64,000 nucleotides of DNA from Streptomyces sp. 6-11-2 (GTDB taxonomy: Bacteria; Actinomycetota; Actinomycetes; Streptomycetales; Streptomycetaceae), in assembly GCF_006540305.1 (NCBI RefSeq), contig NZ_BJOR01000001.1, forward strand, positions 1,798,001 through 1,862,000, written 5' to 3'. Position numbers and translations under genes: made by a program. Below the pieces are notes generated by a model. That model made no database searches. It worked only from the letters and a program-made list of their open reading frames with translations, and had not been told where the DNA came from. Shown one piece after another: positions 19,992 through 28,340 of this stretch. Each line of letters opens with the position of its first letter. Within the stretch, counting starts at the first letter, position 1.

Positions 19992-22229
19992 TCACCACGT
20001 CCTCAGGTCGAGGGCGCGGGCCTCTCCGGCGACCAGGTCGAGCGGTCGTGCGCCGGAGGGAGTCCTCAGGTCGATGCGGAGGGTGCGGGTGGGGCGCAGC
20101 AGCGCCGTGGCCGCGTCTGGGCTCCAGGCCAGGTCGACTTCGGCCCCGAACCGGGTGCGGATCCCGCGCAGTTCGCCCTCCGGGTACGCCGGCGGGAGCG
20201 CGGGCAGCAGGACGAGCCGGTCCGGGGTGGACCGCACCAGCGTCTCGATCAGTACGGCGGGCAGGGTGTGGGCGGCGTCGGCGTTGTAGACGTTCCGGTC
20301 CGGGTAGTGGGCGCTCATCAGGGAGGCGTGGAAGTAGTCGCCCTCCAGCACGTACCGGAGGGCGCGGGCGACGCGGTCGCCGTCGCCGAGGCGGGCCGCG
20401 ATCAGGGCGTGGTGGAGGTGGCCGTGGGCCGAGTCGTTCTCCGTGCCGCGCAGTGCGAGGGCGCGGTGGGCGGCGGCGGCCAGGTCCGGGGTGTCGTGGG
20501 GGTCGATCTCGTCCAGCGGCCAGACGGCGTAGAGGTGACTGAGGTGGCGGTGGTCGTAGGCGTCCGCCAGGCCGGGCCACGCCCATTCGGCGAGGGCGCC
20601 GTCGGCGTTGATCCGGTGCGGTGGGAGGCGGTCGGCGAGGACCTGCCACCGGTCGGCGTCGGGGGTGCCGGGGTGGTAGGCGGCGGCCGTCCGCAGGGCG
20701 TGCCGGGCGGCGGAGAGGTCCATGGCCGCGTTGAGCGTGCCCCAGCTGGCGTTGGCGGGACGGTTCTCGGGCGAGTAGGAGGGGACGACCACGAGGTGGC
20801 CGTGTTCGTCGGTGCGGGTGAGGAAGTCCTCGTAGAACCGGGCGGCTTCGGCGAGCGCGGCGGCGGTGCGCGGGTCCTGGGCGCCGCGTGTCTCGTCGAG
20901 GTCGACGAGCGGCTTGAGCAGCCAGTCGGCGCCGGCGGTCCACAGGTGCAGCGGGTACTCACGGCTGAAGTGGTACGCGTGGCCGGACTCGCCGTCGGTG
21001 TGCGCGGGCGCGACGGCCCCTCGGGTGCCGAAGATCGCGCGGGCGTTGTCCCGCCAGTCGGGGAGTTGTGCCTCGACGAGCCGGGCCAGGGCCTCGCCGA
21101 CCTCGGGGAGGCCGGCCGCGGCGGCGGAGGCGGTCTGGAGGTTGAGGTTGGCGTCCGTGGTGAACGCGCCGGACCAGGCCGTGTCCCAGTCGCCGGTCCA
21201 CAGTCCGGTGAGCCGGGGCGGGAGCAGGCCGCTGGCGGAGAGCAGATGGTAGCGGCCCGCCGCGAACAGCCGCTCCGCCAGGGCCGCGCTCCCCGGCCGC
21301 TTGAGCAACTCCGAACCAGACAGGGCACGTTCGGCGGCTTCGCCGCGCAGGTCGAGGGTGACTCGGTGGTAGGCGGTGCGGTGCGCGGGCAGATGGCGGT
21401 CGAGGAGGTCGTCGTACGTCCGCCCGGTCAGCAGGTCGAGCAGGGCCGCCGCTTCCCCGGTCACGGCCGGTGCACCGGTGCACCGGCGCACCCGGGTGAG
21501 CAGCAGCACCGAGTCCGCGCCGGTGACGCGCGCTCCGGACGGGGCGAGCGCCGTGGTGCCACCGGTGACGGCGATCAGCAGCACGCCGGTGTAGGCGCGG
21601 TCGCTGCCGGGGTAGCGGGCGTGCAGGCTCAGCACGGCGCCCTCGGCGGTGAGCCGCGCCCCGTGGCCGACGCCGAGGCCGGGCGGCACACCGGGAAGCC
21701 GGTGGTCCAGGCGGACGTCGAGCGTGGGACCGGGCGCGGTGACGTGCTGGACGATCACGTCGTCGGCGCGGGAGACGAAGACGCGGCTGATCCGGTCCCC
21801 GCACACCGCCGTCACCTCGCCGCTGGTGAAGTCGACCGAGCGGCGGAAGGGGGTCCCTCTTGTTCGAACGGAGTCGTGAACTCGGGGGACCTGCGGGGCG
21901 CGGGGCGGGCGGCTCAGCCGGATCCGGAAGGCCGGGTGGAAGGGCTGCACCCACTGCAACGGCCGGCCGTCGGTGAAGGACTCGGCGGCGGTGCGATCAC
22001 CGGCGAGCAACCGGTCCTGGAGAGCGGGCAGTTCATCGGCGAGGAGCGGCGGCCTGGCGTGCTCGCCGCCGTTGGGGCGGACGAGGGTGTGATGGGTGAC
22101 GATCACGCGGTCGTCGTCCGGATCGCCGAACACCAGGGCGCCGTGGTGGCCGTTGCCGCTGAGGAAGGCGTCCTCCCAGCGGGCGGCCGGGAGAGGTTCC
22201 CAGGTTCCGAGGTGAAGTCCGCCGGTCAC
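19992..22229 (-). CDS. glycoside hydrolase family 95, predicted alpha-1,2-L-fucosidase
   Basis: A 745-residue cytoplasmic enzyme with the GH95 layout: N-terminal beta-sandwich beginning LPAARWEDAFLSGNGHHGALVFG, then an alpha/alpha-barrel. The family signature ALAEWAWPGL...DHRHLSHLYAVWP holds the catalytic Glu (AEW) and conserved His pair. TDANLNLQTASAAAAGLPE corresponds to the catalytic Asn region. C-terminal: EGELRGIRTRFGAEVDLAW. Some GH95 members are alpha-galactosidases, but next to GH31 and GH42 the fit is removal of fucose from fucogalacto-xyloglucan side chains. The start is GTG at 22229, overlapping the GH42 stop by 4 nt (GTGA). Confidence 0.9.
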   Translation of the reverse strand: MTGGLHLGTWEPLPAARWEDAFLSGNGHHGALVFGDPDDDRVIVTHHTLVRPNGGEHARPPLLADELPALQDRLLAGDRTAAESFTDGRPLQWVQPFHPAFRIRLSRPPRAPQVPRVHDSVRTRGTPFRRSVDFTSGEVTAVCGDRISRVFVSRADDVIVQHVTAPGPTLDVRLDHRLPGVPPGLGVGHGARLTAEGAVLSLHARYPGSDRAYTGVLLIAVTGGTTALAPSGARVTGADSVLLLTRVRRCTGAPAVTGEAAALLDLLTGRTYDDLLDRHLPAHRTAYHRVTLDLRGEAAERALSGSELLKRPGSAALAERLFAAGRYHLLSASGLLPPRLTGLWTGDWDTAWSGAFTTDANLNLQTASAAAAGLPEVGEALARLVEAQLPDWRDNARAIFGTRGAVAPAHTDGESGHAYHFSREYPLHLWTAGADWLLKPLVDLDETRGAQDPRTAAALAEAARFYEDFLTRTDEHGHLVVVPSYSPENRPANASWGTLNAAMDLSAARHALRTAAAYHPGTPDADRWQVLADRLPPHRINADGALAEWAWPGLADAYDHRHLSHLYAVWPLDEIDPHDTPDLAAAAHRALALRGTENDSAHGHLHHALIAARLGDGDRVARALRYVLEGDYFHASLMSAHYPDRNVYNADAAHTLPAVLIETLVRSTPDRLVLLPALPPAYPEGELRGIRTRFGAEVDLAWSPDAATALLRPTRTLRIDLRTPSGARPLDLVAGEARALDLRTW

Positions 22230-24184
22230 GGTTTCAGCACCGCCGCTCCGTACCGTCCGAGCGTCGTACGACCGGTCACGGCCGCCCCGGTGAGCAGGTC
22301 GTGGTGGGTGCCCGGCACGTCGACGGTCACCGGCTCACGCCCGTGGTTGAGCAGGAACAGCAGCTCCCCGCGCCGGACGGCCTCGACCCCGGCGGGCAGC
22401 CCGTCCAGCACCGGGCGGACGCCCGCACCGGCGGCGACACGGATGAGCAGGGCGCGCAGCGCCTCGGGCTCCGGGAGGGTCGAGACGTACCAGGCGCGGC
22501 CCCGGCGCAACACGGCGGGCAGCCCGTCGAGCTCGCCGCCCTGGTACGGGACCGTCTCGTCGGCGGTGCCGTCGGCCTCGATCTCCTCCGACCACAGCGT
22601 CCCGCGCAGTCCGCCCGCGCACGCGACGCTCTCCCCCGCGTCCAGCGGCCACCACTCGTGCAGCGTGCGGATGCCGAACAGTTCGCGCAGCCGCGGATCC
22701 ATGCCGCCGGGGCGGATGCGGTCGTCCTCGTCGGCCACCCCGGTGAGGAAACCGCACACGAGGGTGCCGCCGCCGGCGACGTACGCCAGCAGGTTGTCGA
22801 TCGCGGCGTCGGTGAGCAGGTAGAGCTGGGGGACGACGACGAGCCGGTGGGCGGTGAGGTCGTGCTCGGGGTGGGCGAAGTCGGTGGCGAGGCGGGCTTC
22901 CCACAGGGCGCGGTGCCAGGCGCGCAGGACCTCGGGGTACTCGACGTGCGCGGACGGGCGGCCGTCCTGGTCGCATGCCCACCAGGAGTGCCAGTCGTGG
23001 AGGATCGCGATGTCGCGGGTGCCGTGGGTGCCGGACACCTCGGCGCCGATCCGCCGCAGTTCGGCGCCGATCCGCTTGACCTCCTGGAACGTACGGCCCT
23101 GCTCGCCGGCGTGGCCGACCATCGCGGAGTGGAACTTCTCCGCGCCCTGCCGGGACTGACGCCACTGGAAGTAGCAGACGGCGTCGGCTCCGTGGGCCAC
23201 CGCCTGAAGGGACCACAGGCGGTTGAGCCCGGGCGGCTTGGGATGGTTGACGGCACGCCAGTTGACCGGGCCGGCCGCCTGTTCCATGAGCATCCAGGGG
23301 CCGCGGGCCTGGGAGCGGGTGAGGTCCTGGACGAGCGCGCCGTACTGGGCGCCGAGAGGGTCGCGCGGGTCGGGGTAGAGGTCGACGGAGACGACGTCCT
23401 CCTCGGCGGCCCAGCGCCAGCCGTCCTGACCGGACCACAGCGGCATGAAGTTGGTGGTGACCGGAAGGTGCGGGGTGTGCCGGCGGACGATGTCGCGTTC
23501 GGCGCAGTAGCACTCCAGGAGCATGTCGGAGGTGAAGCGGCGGAAGTCCAGGACCTGGGCGGGGTTCTTCAGGTAGTGGGCGCGGCGCAGGGGCAGGATG
23601 CCGTCCCAGCTGTCGTAGCCCTGGCTCCAGAACGCCGTTCCCCAGGCGGTGTTCAGGGCGTCGAGGGTGCGGTACTTCGTGCGCAGCCAGCGGCGGAAGG
23701 CGGCGGCGGCCTCGCCGCCGTGGTCGTGGGTGCAGTACTCGTTGTTGATGTGCCACATCGTGAGGGCGGGGTGGCCGGCGTAGCGGGCGGCCAGGTCCTC
23801 GGTGATGGCGGCGGCGTAGCGGCGGTAGGTGGCGCTGGAGTGCGAGAAGTGCTGCCGGCCGCCCCACCACTCGGTGCGGCCGTCCTCGTCACGGGGCAGG
23901 GTGTCGGGGTGCAGGCGGCCCATCCAGGGCGGGGGCGAGGAGGTGGGGGTGGCGAGGACGACGCCGACGCCGTTCGCCTCCATGAGGTCCATCACCGTGT
24001 CGAGCCAGCCGAACTCCCGTGCGCCGGGGTGCGGTTCGAGCTTCGACCAGGAGAACACGCCGAGGGTGACGGAGTTGACCCCGGCGTCCTTCATCAGCCG
24101 GACGTCCTCGTGCCAGGTCTCCTCGGGCCACTGCTCGGGGTTGTAGTCGCCGCCGAAGAAAATCCGGCCGTTGGTCATCTGCAT
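22226..24184 (-). CDS. glycoside hydrolase family 42 beta-galactosidase
   Basis: A 652-residue cytoplasmic enzyme from the ATG at 24184, chosen because a GGTGAGG lies just upstream and the GH42 start motif follows (FFGGDYNPEQWPEETW). The acid/base is Glu149 in MWHINNEY and the nucleophile Glu301 in LMEQAAGPVNWR. The middle trimerisation domain and the small C-terminal beta domain complete the usual length. The expected role is removal of galactose from imported oligosaccharides after the fucose cap is gone. The stop overlaps the GH95 start and the permease gene ends 44 nt upstream, so it is in one operon with transporter, GH95 and GH12. Confidence 0.93.
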   Translation of the reverse strand: MQMTNGRIFFGGDYNPEQWPEETWHEDVRLMKDAGVNSVTLGVFSWSKLEPHPGAREFGWLDTVMDLMEANGVGVVLATPTSSPPPWMGRLHPDTLPRDEDGRTEWWGGRQHFSHSSATYRRYAAAITEDLAARYAGHPALTMWHINNEYCTHDHGGEAAAAFRRWLRTKYRTLDALNTAWGTAFWSQGYDSWDGILPLRRAHYLKNPAQVLDFRRFTSDMLLECYCAERDIVRRHTPHLPVTTNFMPLWSGQDGWRWAAEEDVVSVDLYPDPRDPLGAQYGALVQDLTRSQARGPWMLMEQAAGPVNWRAVNHPKPPGLNRLWSLQAVAHGADAVCYFQWRQSRQGAEKFHSAMVGHAGEQGRTFQEVKRIGAELRRIGAEVSGTHGTRDIAILHDWHSWWACDQDGRPSAHVEYPEVLRAWHRALWEARLATDFAHPEHDLTAHRLVVVPQLYLLTDAAIDNLLAYVAGGGTLVCGFLTGVADEDDRIRPGGMDPRLRELFGIRTLHEWWPLDAGESVACAGGLRGTLWSEEIEADGTADETVPYQGGELDGLPAVLRRGRAWYVSTLPEPEALRALLIRVAAGAGVRPVLDGLPAGVEAVRRGELLFLLNHGREPVTVDVPGTHHDLLTGAAVTGRTTLGRYGAAVLKP

Positions 24185-24228
24185 GACAGTGTCCTCACCT
24201 TGGAAGAAGGGCCCCGCGCAGAAGCCGC

Positions 24229-25164
24229 CTATCCCTTGACGGCCCCCGTGAGCATCCCCTTCCTGAAGTGCTTCTGGACGAACGGCGACAGCACGGCCAC
24301 CGGCAGCAGTGCCATCACCATGACCGCCATCTGCACGGCCAGTCCGGACAGTTGACCGGTCTTGATGGACTGGGCGAGGCCCACCGGGGCCTGCTGCTTC
24401 TGGACGAGCTGGATCATGACGTTCTGGAGCGGCAGCATGCTCTGGTCGTTGAGGTACAGGGACGCGTTGAACCACGCGCTCCAGTAGCCGACCGCGTAGA
24501 ACAGCGTGATCACGGCGAGCACCGCGCGGGACAGCGGCATCACGATCTGCCACAGGATGCGCAGGTCGCCGGCGCCGTCGATGCGGGCGCTGTCGACGAG
24601 TTCCGGCGAGATGTTCATGAAGAAGCCGCGCAGCACGAGGATGTTGAACACGCTCACCGCGCTGGGCAGGATCAGCGCGAGGTAGGTGTCGGTCAGACCG
24701 AGGGTCTGCACCAGCAGGTAGGTCGGGATGAGACCGGCGCTGAAGAACATCGTCGCCAGCAGCGTCATCAGGATCCAGCGGTGGCCCAGCGAGCCGGTGC
24801 GGGACAGGCCGTAGGCGCACAGCACGGACACGGTCATCGAGAACAGCGTGCCGACCAGGGTGACCAGGATGCTGACGACCGCGGCGCGGGTGACCTGGCC
24901 GCCGCCGAGCAGTTCCCGGTAGGCGACGAAGGTGACGCCCTTGGGCACCATGACGAGACCTCCGGCCTCGTCGATGGTCCTGCGCGAGGAGAGGCTGGTG
25001 ACGACGACGATCCACAGCGGGAAGAGGATCGCCAGGCAGGCCAGGGTCAGGACCAGTCCCTTGCCCGCGAGACCGGCCCCGGTGGGCTTCTCCTCCCACA
25101 CCGGCCGGGCCGGGGCGGCCCACCGGCGGCCTTCGCGTACGGGCTTGCCGATCACGGCGGTCAC
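24229..25164 (-). CDS. carbohydrate ABC transporter permease (MalG-type)
   Basis: A 311-residue membrane protein with six predicted spans. The first is VLTLACLAILFPLWIVVVTSL, and the EAA loop is ELVDSARIDGAGDLRILWQIVMPLSRAVL. This is the CUT1 MalG/LplC-like family. The GTG at 25164 overlaps the stop of the upstream permease by 4 nt (GTGA), which settles the start against a much longer frame. With the preceding permease it forms the channel for oligosaccharides bound by the lipoprotein at 26.2-27.9 kb. No ATPase is encoded here. Streptomyces sugar importers of this type commonly share the MsiK ATPase. Confidence 0.93.
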   Translation of the reverse strand: MTAVIGKPVREGRRWAAPARPVWEEKPTGAGLAGKGLVLTLACLAILFPLWIVVVTSLSSRRTIDEAGGLVMVPKGVTFVAYRELLGGGQVTRAAVVSILVTLVGTLFSMTVSVLCAYGLSRTGSLGHRWILMTLLATMFFSAGLIPTYLLVQTLGLTDTYLALILPSAVSVFNILVLRGFFMNISPELVDSARIDGAGDLRILWQIVMPLSRAVLAVITLFYAVGYWSAWFNASLYLNDQSMLPLQNVMIQLVQKQQAPVGLAQSIKTGQLSGLAVQMAVMVMALLPVAVLSPFVQKHFRKGMLTGAVKG

Positions 25165-26195
25165 TTCCGGTACACCCCCTGCTCGCCCATGAGATGGGCC
25201 ACCTTGTTCGCGGCGAGGACCAGTCCGAGGCTGACCACGCCCTTGATCAGGCCGGCGGCGGCCGCGTAGCCGAAGTCCTGGTTGCGCACGCCGTTCCACC
25301 ACACGAAGGTGTCCAGGACCTCCGCGGCGCCGGGGCCGACGGCGTCGCGTTGCAGCAGGATCTGCTCGAAGCCGACGGTGAGGGCGTCGCCGACGCGCAG
25401 CACGAGCAGCAGCGCGATCACCGGGCGCAGCGCGGGCAGCGTGACGTGCCAGATGCGGCGCCACCGTCCGGCGCCGTCCATCGCCGCGGCCTCGTACAGG
25501 TCCGGGCTCACCGAGGCGAGCGCGGCGAGGAAGACGATGATCCCCCAGCCGGCGTCCTTCCACACGCTCTGCGCGGTGATGAGGAACTTGAAGGTGCTGG
25601 GGTCGGTCATGATGTCGAGGCCGTCGTAGCCGTGCTGCCGCAGCAGCTGGGAGAGCAGTCCGGCGCCGCCGAGCAGTTGCTGGAAGACGGCGACGACCAG
25701 CACCCAGGAGAAGAAGTGCGGCAGGTACAGCACGGCCTGCGCGACCGCCCGCACCCGGGGTCTGACCACGCTGTTGATGAGCAGCGCGAGCAGGATCGGG
25801 ATGGGGAAGTACAGCACGAGCTGGAGGAAGAACAGCACCAGGGTGTTCCGTACCGCGTTCCAGAAGGCCGAGTCCGCGAAGATCGCCTGGAAGTTCTCCA
25901 GGCCCACCCAGGGGCTGTGCAGGATGGAGACGACGCCGTTGTCGCTGATGTAGGGGTCGTAGTCCTGGAAGGCGACGACGTTGCCGAGGATCGGTATGTA
26001 GTTGAACAGCAGGACGAGGACGACGGCCGGGAGTGTCATCAGGAGCACCACGCGGTCGCGTCTGAACCTGACGCGCAGGCTCAGCCTCCCCGGGTGCGGA
26101 TCGTCCCGGGTTCCGGTGGCGCCGCCGGACGCCCCCGCTGTCCTCGCCGTCGGGTCGGCCTCGGCCCTGCTCCGGGGCACCGTGCTGTGGGACAC
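25161..26195 (-). CDS. carbohydrate ABC transporter permease (LplB/MalF-type)
   Basis: A 344-residue CUT1 permease with a polar N-terminal tail (residues 1-47), a first span VVLLMTLPAVVLVLLFNYIPILG and the EAA loop DLYEAAAMDGAGRWRRIWHVTLPALRPVI. The segment VAFQDYDPY is typical of the LplB-like subgroup. The start is GTG at 26195, 28 nt after the binding-protein stop. Middle of the operon binding protein–permease–permease–GH42–GH95–GH12. Confidence 0.93.
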   Translation of the reverse strand: MSHSTVPRSRAEADPTARTAGASGGATGTRDDPHPGRLSLRVRFRRDRVVLLMTLPAVVLVLLFNYIPILGNVVAFQDYDPYISDNGVVSILHSPWVGLENFQAIFADSAFWNAVRNTLVLFFLQLVLYFPIPILLALLINSVVRPRVRAVAQAVLYLPHFFSWVLVVAVFQQLLGGAGLLSQLLRQHGYDGLDIMTDPSTFKFLITAQSVWKDAGWGIIVFLAALASVSPDLYEAAAMDGAGRWRRIWHVTLPALRPVIALLLVLRVGDALTVGFEQILLQRDAVGPGAAEVLDTFVWWNGVRNQDFGYAAAAGLIKGVVSLGLVLAANKVAHLMGEQGVYRK

Positions 26196-26223
26196 GGCCG
26201 GTCTCCTTGCCTCAGCGCCCGGG

Positions 26224-27912
26224 TCAGCCTGCCGCCGAACCGTTCTCGTCGAGGATCTTCCTGTACCAGTCGCGCAGCCTGTCGCCGCCCTTGCTCTTCC
26301 AGTCGGAGACGGCCTGCTGCATGTCGGCGATCTTCTTGTGGCCGCGGACGATGTCGTCCTCCAGCTGTTCGAAGTCGTTGGACAGGTTGGTCCAGCGGGA
26401 GGGTTCGGTGATCTGCATGCCGTAGAAGGCGGACTTCCTGGTGAAGGCGCCCATCCGCTGCTGCCACTCGACCTGCGCCCTGGTGATGTCGGGGAGGTCG
26501 GGGTGGGCGAGGGTCGGGGCGGGGCTCGCGACCATGACGTAGGCGTTCATGACCTCGTTGTTGCCCTTGTCGTTCTTGACGGGCACGCCGTCCTTCAGGG
26601 TGTAGTGCGTGCCCTCGACGCCGTAGTTGGTGAGCATGTACTCCTTGGTGCCGTACGGGGCGGCGGTGACGTTGGCGACGGCCAGCACGTCACGGACGAC
26701 CGACTCGGAGGCCTTCTTGCTGACGAAGGCGAAGATGTTGGCGGGCTGGGTGGCCCACAGGGTGGGGTGGCCGCCGTCGTGGCCGAAGACGTCCATGCCC
26801 GAGACCTTGAAGTCCGGGTTCTGGGTGGCCTGTTCGGCGGCCCGGCCGTACCACTGCGAGATGTCGTTGTTGTAGATCAGGAACTCGCCGGCGGCGAACT
26901 TGGGTCCCGGGTCGGTGGAGGCGCTCTTGCCCAGCTCGAAGTCGGGGTGGACGTATCCGGCGGCGAACAGCTTGCGGGTCCACTCCAGTGCCTCCAGGTA
27001 CTCCTGGGTCTCGACGCGGTTGACCAGCTTGCCGTCGACGAGGTCCCAGCCGAGGGGCTTCTCGCCGCCGGAGAGCACACCGAAGGCGTTGAACGCCGTC
27101 CACTTCATGTCGCCGCAGGCCCACCGCTTGGCCCGGGCGTTGGTGATCTCCTTGGCCAGCGCCAGGAACTCGGCCGCCGAGCGGGGGACCTCGTACCCCT
27201 CCTTGTCGAAGAGGTCCCGGCGGTAGAGGGGCACGATGTTCGTGACGTAGGAGGCGGGCATCGGCAGGCCGCGGAGACTGCCGCCGAAGATGGAGCGCTG
27301 CCAGGCGTCCGACGGGATCGCCGCGAGGTTCGGGTACTCCTTGACCTTGTCCCCGGACAGGTAGGGGCCGAGGTCGGCGAACTTGCTGGTGATGGCGCTG
27401 GGTATCTTGCCGCCCATGTTCCAGCCGGGGACCACCACGACGTCCGGGATGCTGCTGGAGGCGAGGACCGCTCCGAGCTTCTGGTCGTAGGTGTTGCCGT
27501 CCTGGTTCTGCCAGACGACGTCGACGCCGATGAGGTCGTTCATCGCCCGGTAGTACGCGTTGTCCTGCTTGGGCGGGGAGCCCCAGAAGGGCGACATGAC
27601 GCTGACCTTGCCGCCCTTGCCGAGCTTCTTCGGCACGGAGGTCTTGAGGCCGGCGAGGTCGAGCGGGCGGGTGAAGCCGACGGCGGAGCCGTTCTTGGCG
27701 GGGAGGTCGGGCGGGACGACGTTGTTCGCGACGTAGGCCGGCAGCAGCTTCCTGGCGCCCTTGCCCGACGTGGTGCCGCCGCGCGAACCGCTGTCGCCAC
27801 CACCGCAGGCGGTGAGCAGCGGCATCCCTCCCGCCACGGCCACGGCGGCGACCGCCGTGGAGGCGAGGAGGTTTCTCCGGCTGGGGCCGGTGGAGGCGGC
27901 GTTCGGCGTCAT
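26224..27912 (-). CDS. extracellular sugar-binding lipoprotein of the xyloglucan importer
   Basis: A 562-residue solute-binding protein. Its start at 27912 is fixed by the signal sequence: twin arginines (SRRNLL), a hydrophobic stretch and the lipobox LLTAC. Large size (over 520 residues) and GYEVPRSAAEFLALAKEI, NNDISQWYGRAAEQATQNP match the family-1 LplA-like binding proteins that pair with LplB/MalG permeases and take oligosaccharides. First gene of the six-gene operon. The 14-bp operator at 28109-28122 lies 197 nt upstream in the divergent promoter region. Predicted ligand: xyloglucan oligosaccharides, from context only. Confidence 0.92.
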   Translation of the reverse strand: MTPNAASTGPSRRNLLASTAVAAVAVAGGMPLLTACGGGDSGSRGGTTSGKGARKLLPAYVANNVVPPDLPAKNGSAVGFTRPLDLAGLKTSVPKKLGKGGKVSVMSPFWGSPPKQDNAYYRAMNDLIGVDVVWQNQDGNTYDQKLGAVLASSSIPDVVVVPGWNMGGKIPSAITSKFADLGPYLSGDKVKEYPNLAAIPSDAWQRSIFGGSLRGLPMPASYVTNIVPLYRRDLFDKEGYEVPRSAAEFLALAKEITNARAKRWACGDMKWTAFNAFGVLSGGEKPLGWDLVDGKLVNRVETQEYLEALEWTRKLFAAGYVHPDFELGKSASTDPGPKFAAGEFLIYNNDISQWYGRAAEQATQNPDFKVSGMDVFGHDGGHPTLWATQPANIFAFVSKKASESVVRDVLAVANVTAAPYGTKEYMLTNYGVEGTHYTLKDGVPVKNDKGNNEVMNAYVMVASPAPTLAHPDLPDITRAQVEWQQRMGAFTRKSAFYGMQITEPSRWTNLSNDFEQLEDDIVRGHKKIADMQQAVSDWKSKGGDRLRDWYRKILDENGSAAG

Positions 27913-28108
27913 TGCGTCAACCCTTCGTGGCGCACCAGGACACCCGGCGGTGGGGCCGTCGGCTGCGGTGTCTCGATGTATCGATCTGTCGATGCTCGAT
28001 GTCTCGAGTGGAACTGGCTGAGCTGAAGCGGTCCTCGGAGGAATGTCCGTACTGGGGGTGTCCGCCGTGTCCGCACGAGGAGTGACCGTACGGCGAGGGC
28101 GAACTGAG

Positions 28109-28122
28109 TCGAAGCGCTTCGA
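28109..28122. promoter_or_regulatory. operator palindrome 3, transporter-operon side
   Basis: TCGAAGCGCTTCGA, identical to the sites at 15879 and 28291, in the 428-nt divergent region between the binding-protein gene and the GH3 gene. It is placed on the side of the minus-strand operon. Confidence 0.8.
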
Positions 28123-28261
28123 TGTTGCTGCGAGGTTAAGTGAACACCTGAGGGCGCACAAGGGTCGGATCCAAGATTGCTCGGAGGCGGGGCCCACGGG
28201 ACTGGTCTCATATGCCCCTTGAGGTGCGGGCCGGGAACCTGACGTGTTGCCCCGGACCGTC

Positions 28262-28304
28262 TTGACACCCACCCCCGAGTCGCCTGAGCATCGAAGCGCT
28301 TCGA
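28262..28304 (+). promoter_or_regulatory. GH3 promoter with operator palindrome 4
   Basis: TTGACA at 28262-28267 is a good -35 element. A weak GAGCAT follows after 18 nt, immediately overlapped by TCGAAGCGCTTCGA (28291-28304). An operator over the -10/start region is the classical layout for repression. The GH3 start codon is 37 nt further on. Confidence 0.65.
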
Positions 28305-28340
28305 AAGAGGCTTGCCGTTCCAGCGCTAGGGGACCCCCAC

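Noticed and set aside
24185..25123. Extended GH42 start
   Set aside because: It would run through the permease gene in another frame. The ATG at 24184 has a ribosome site and the GH42 N-terminal motif follows at once.
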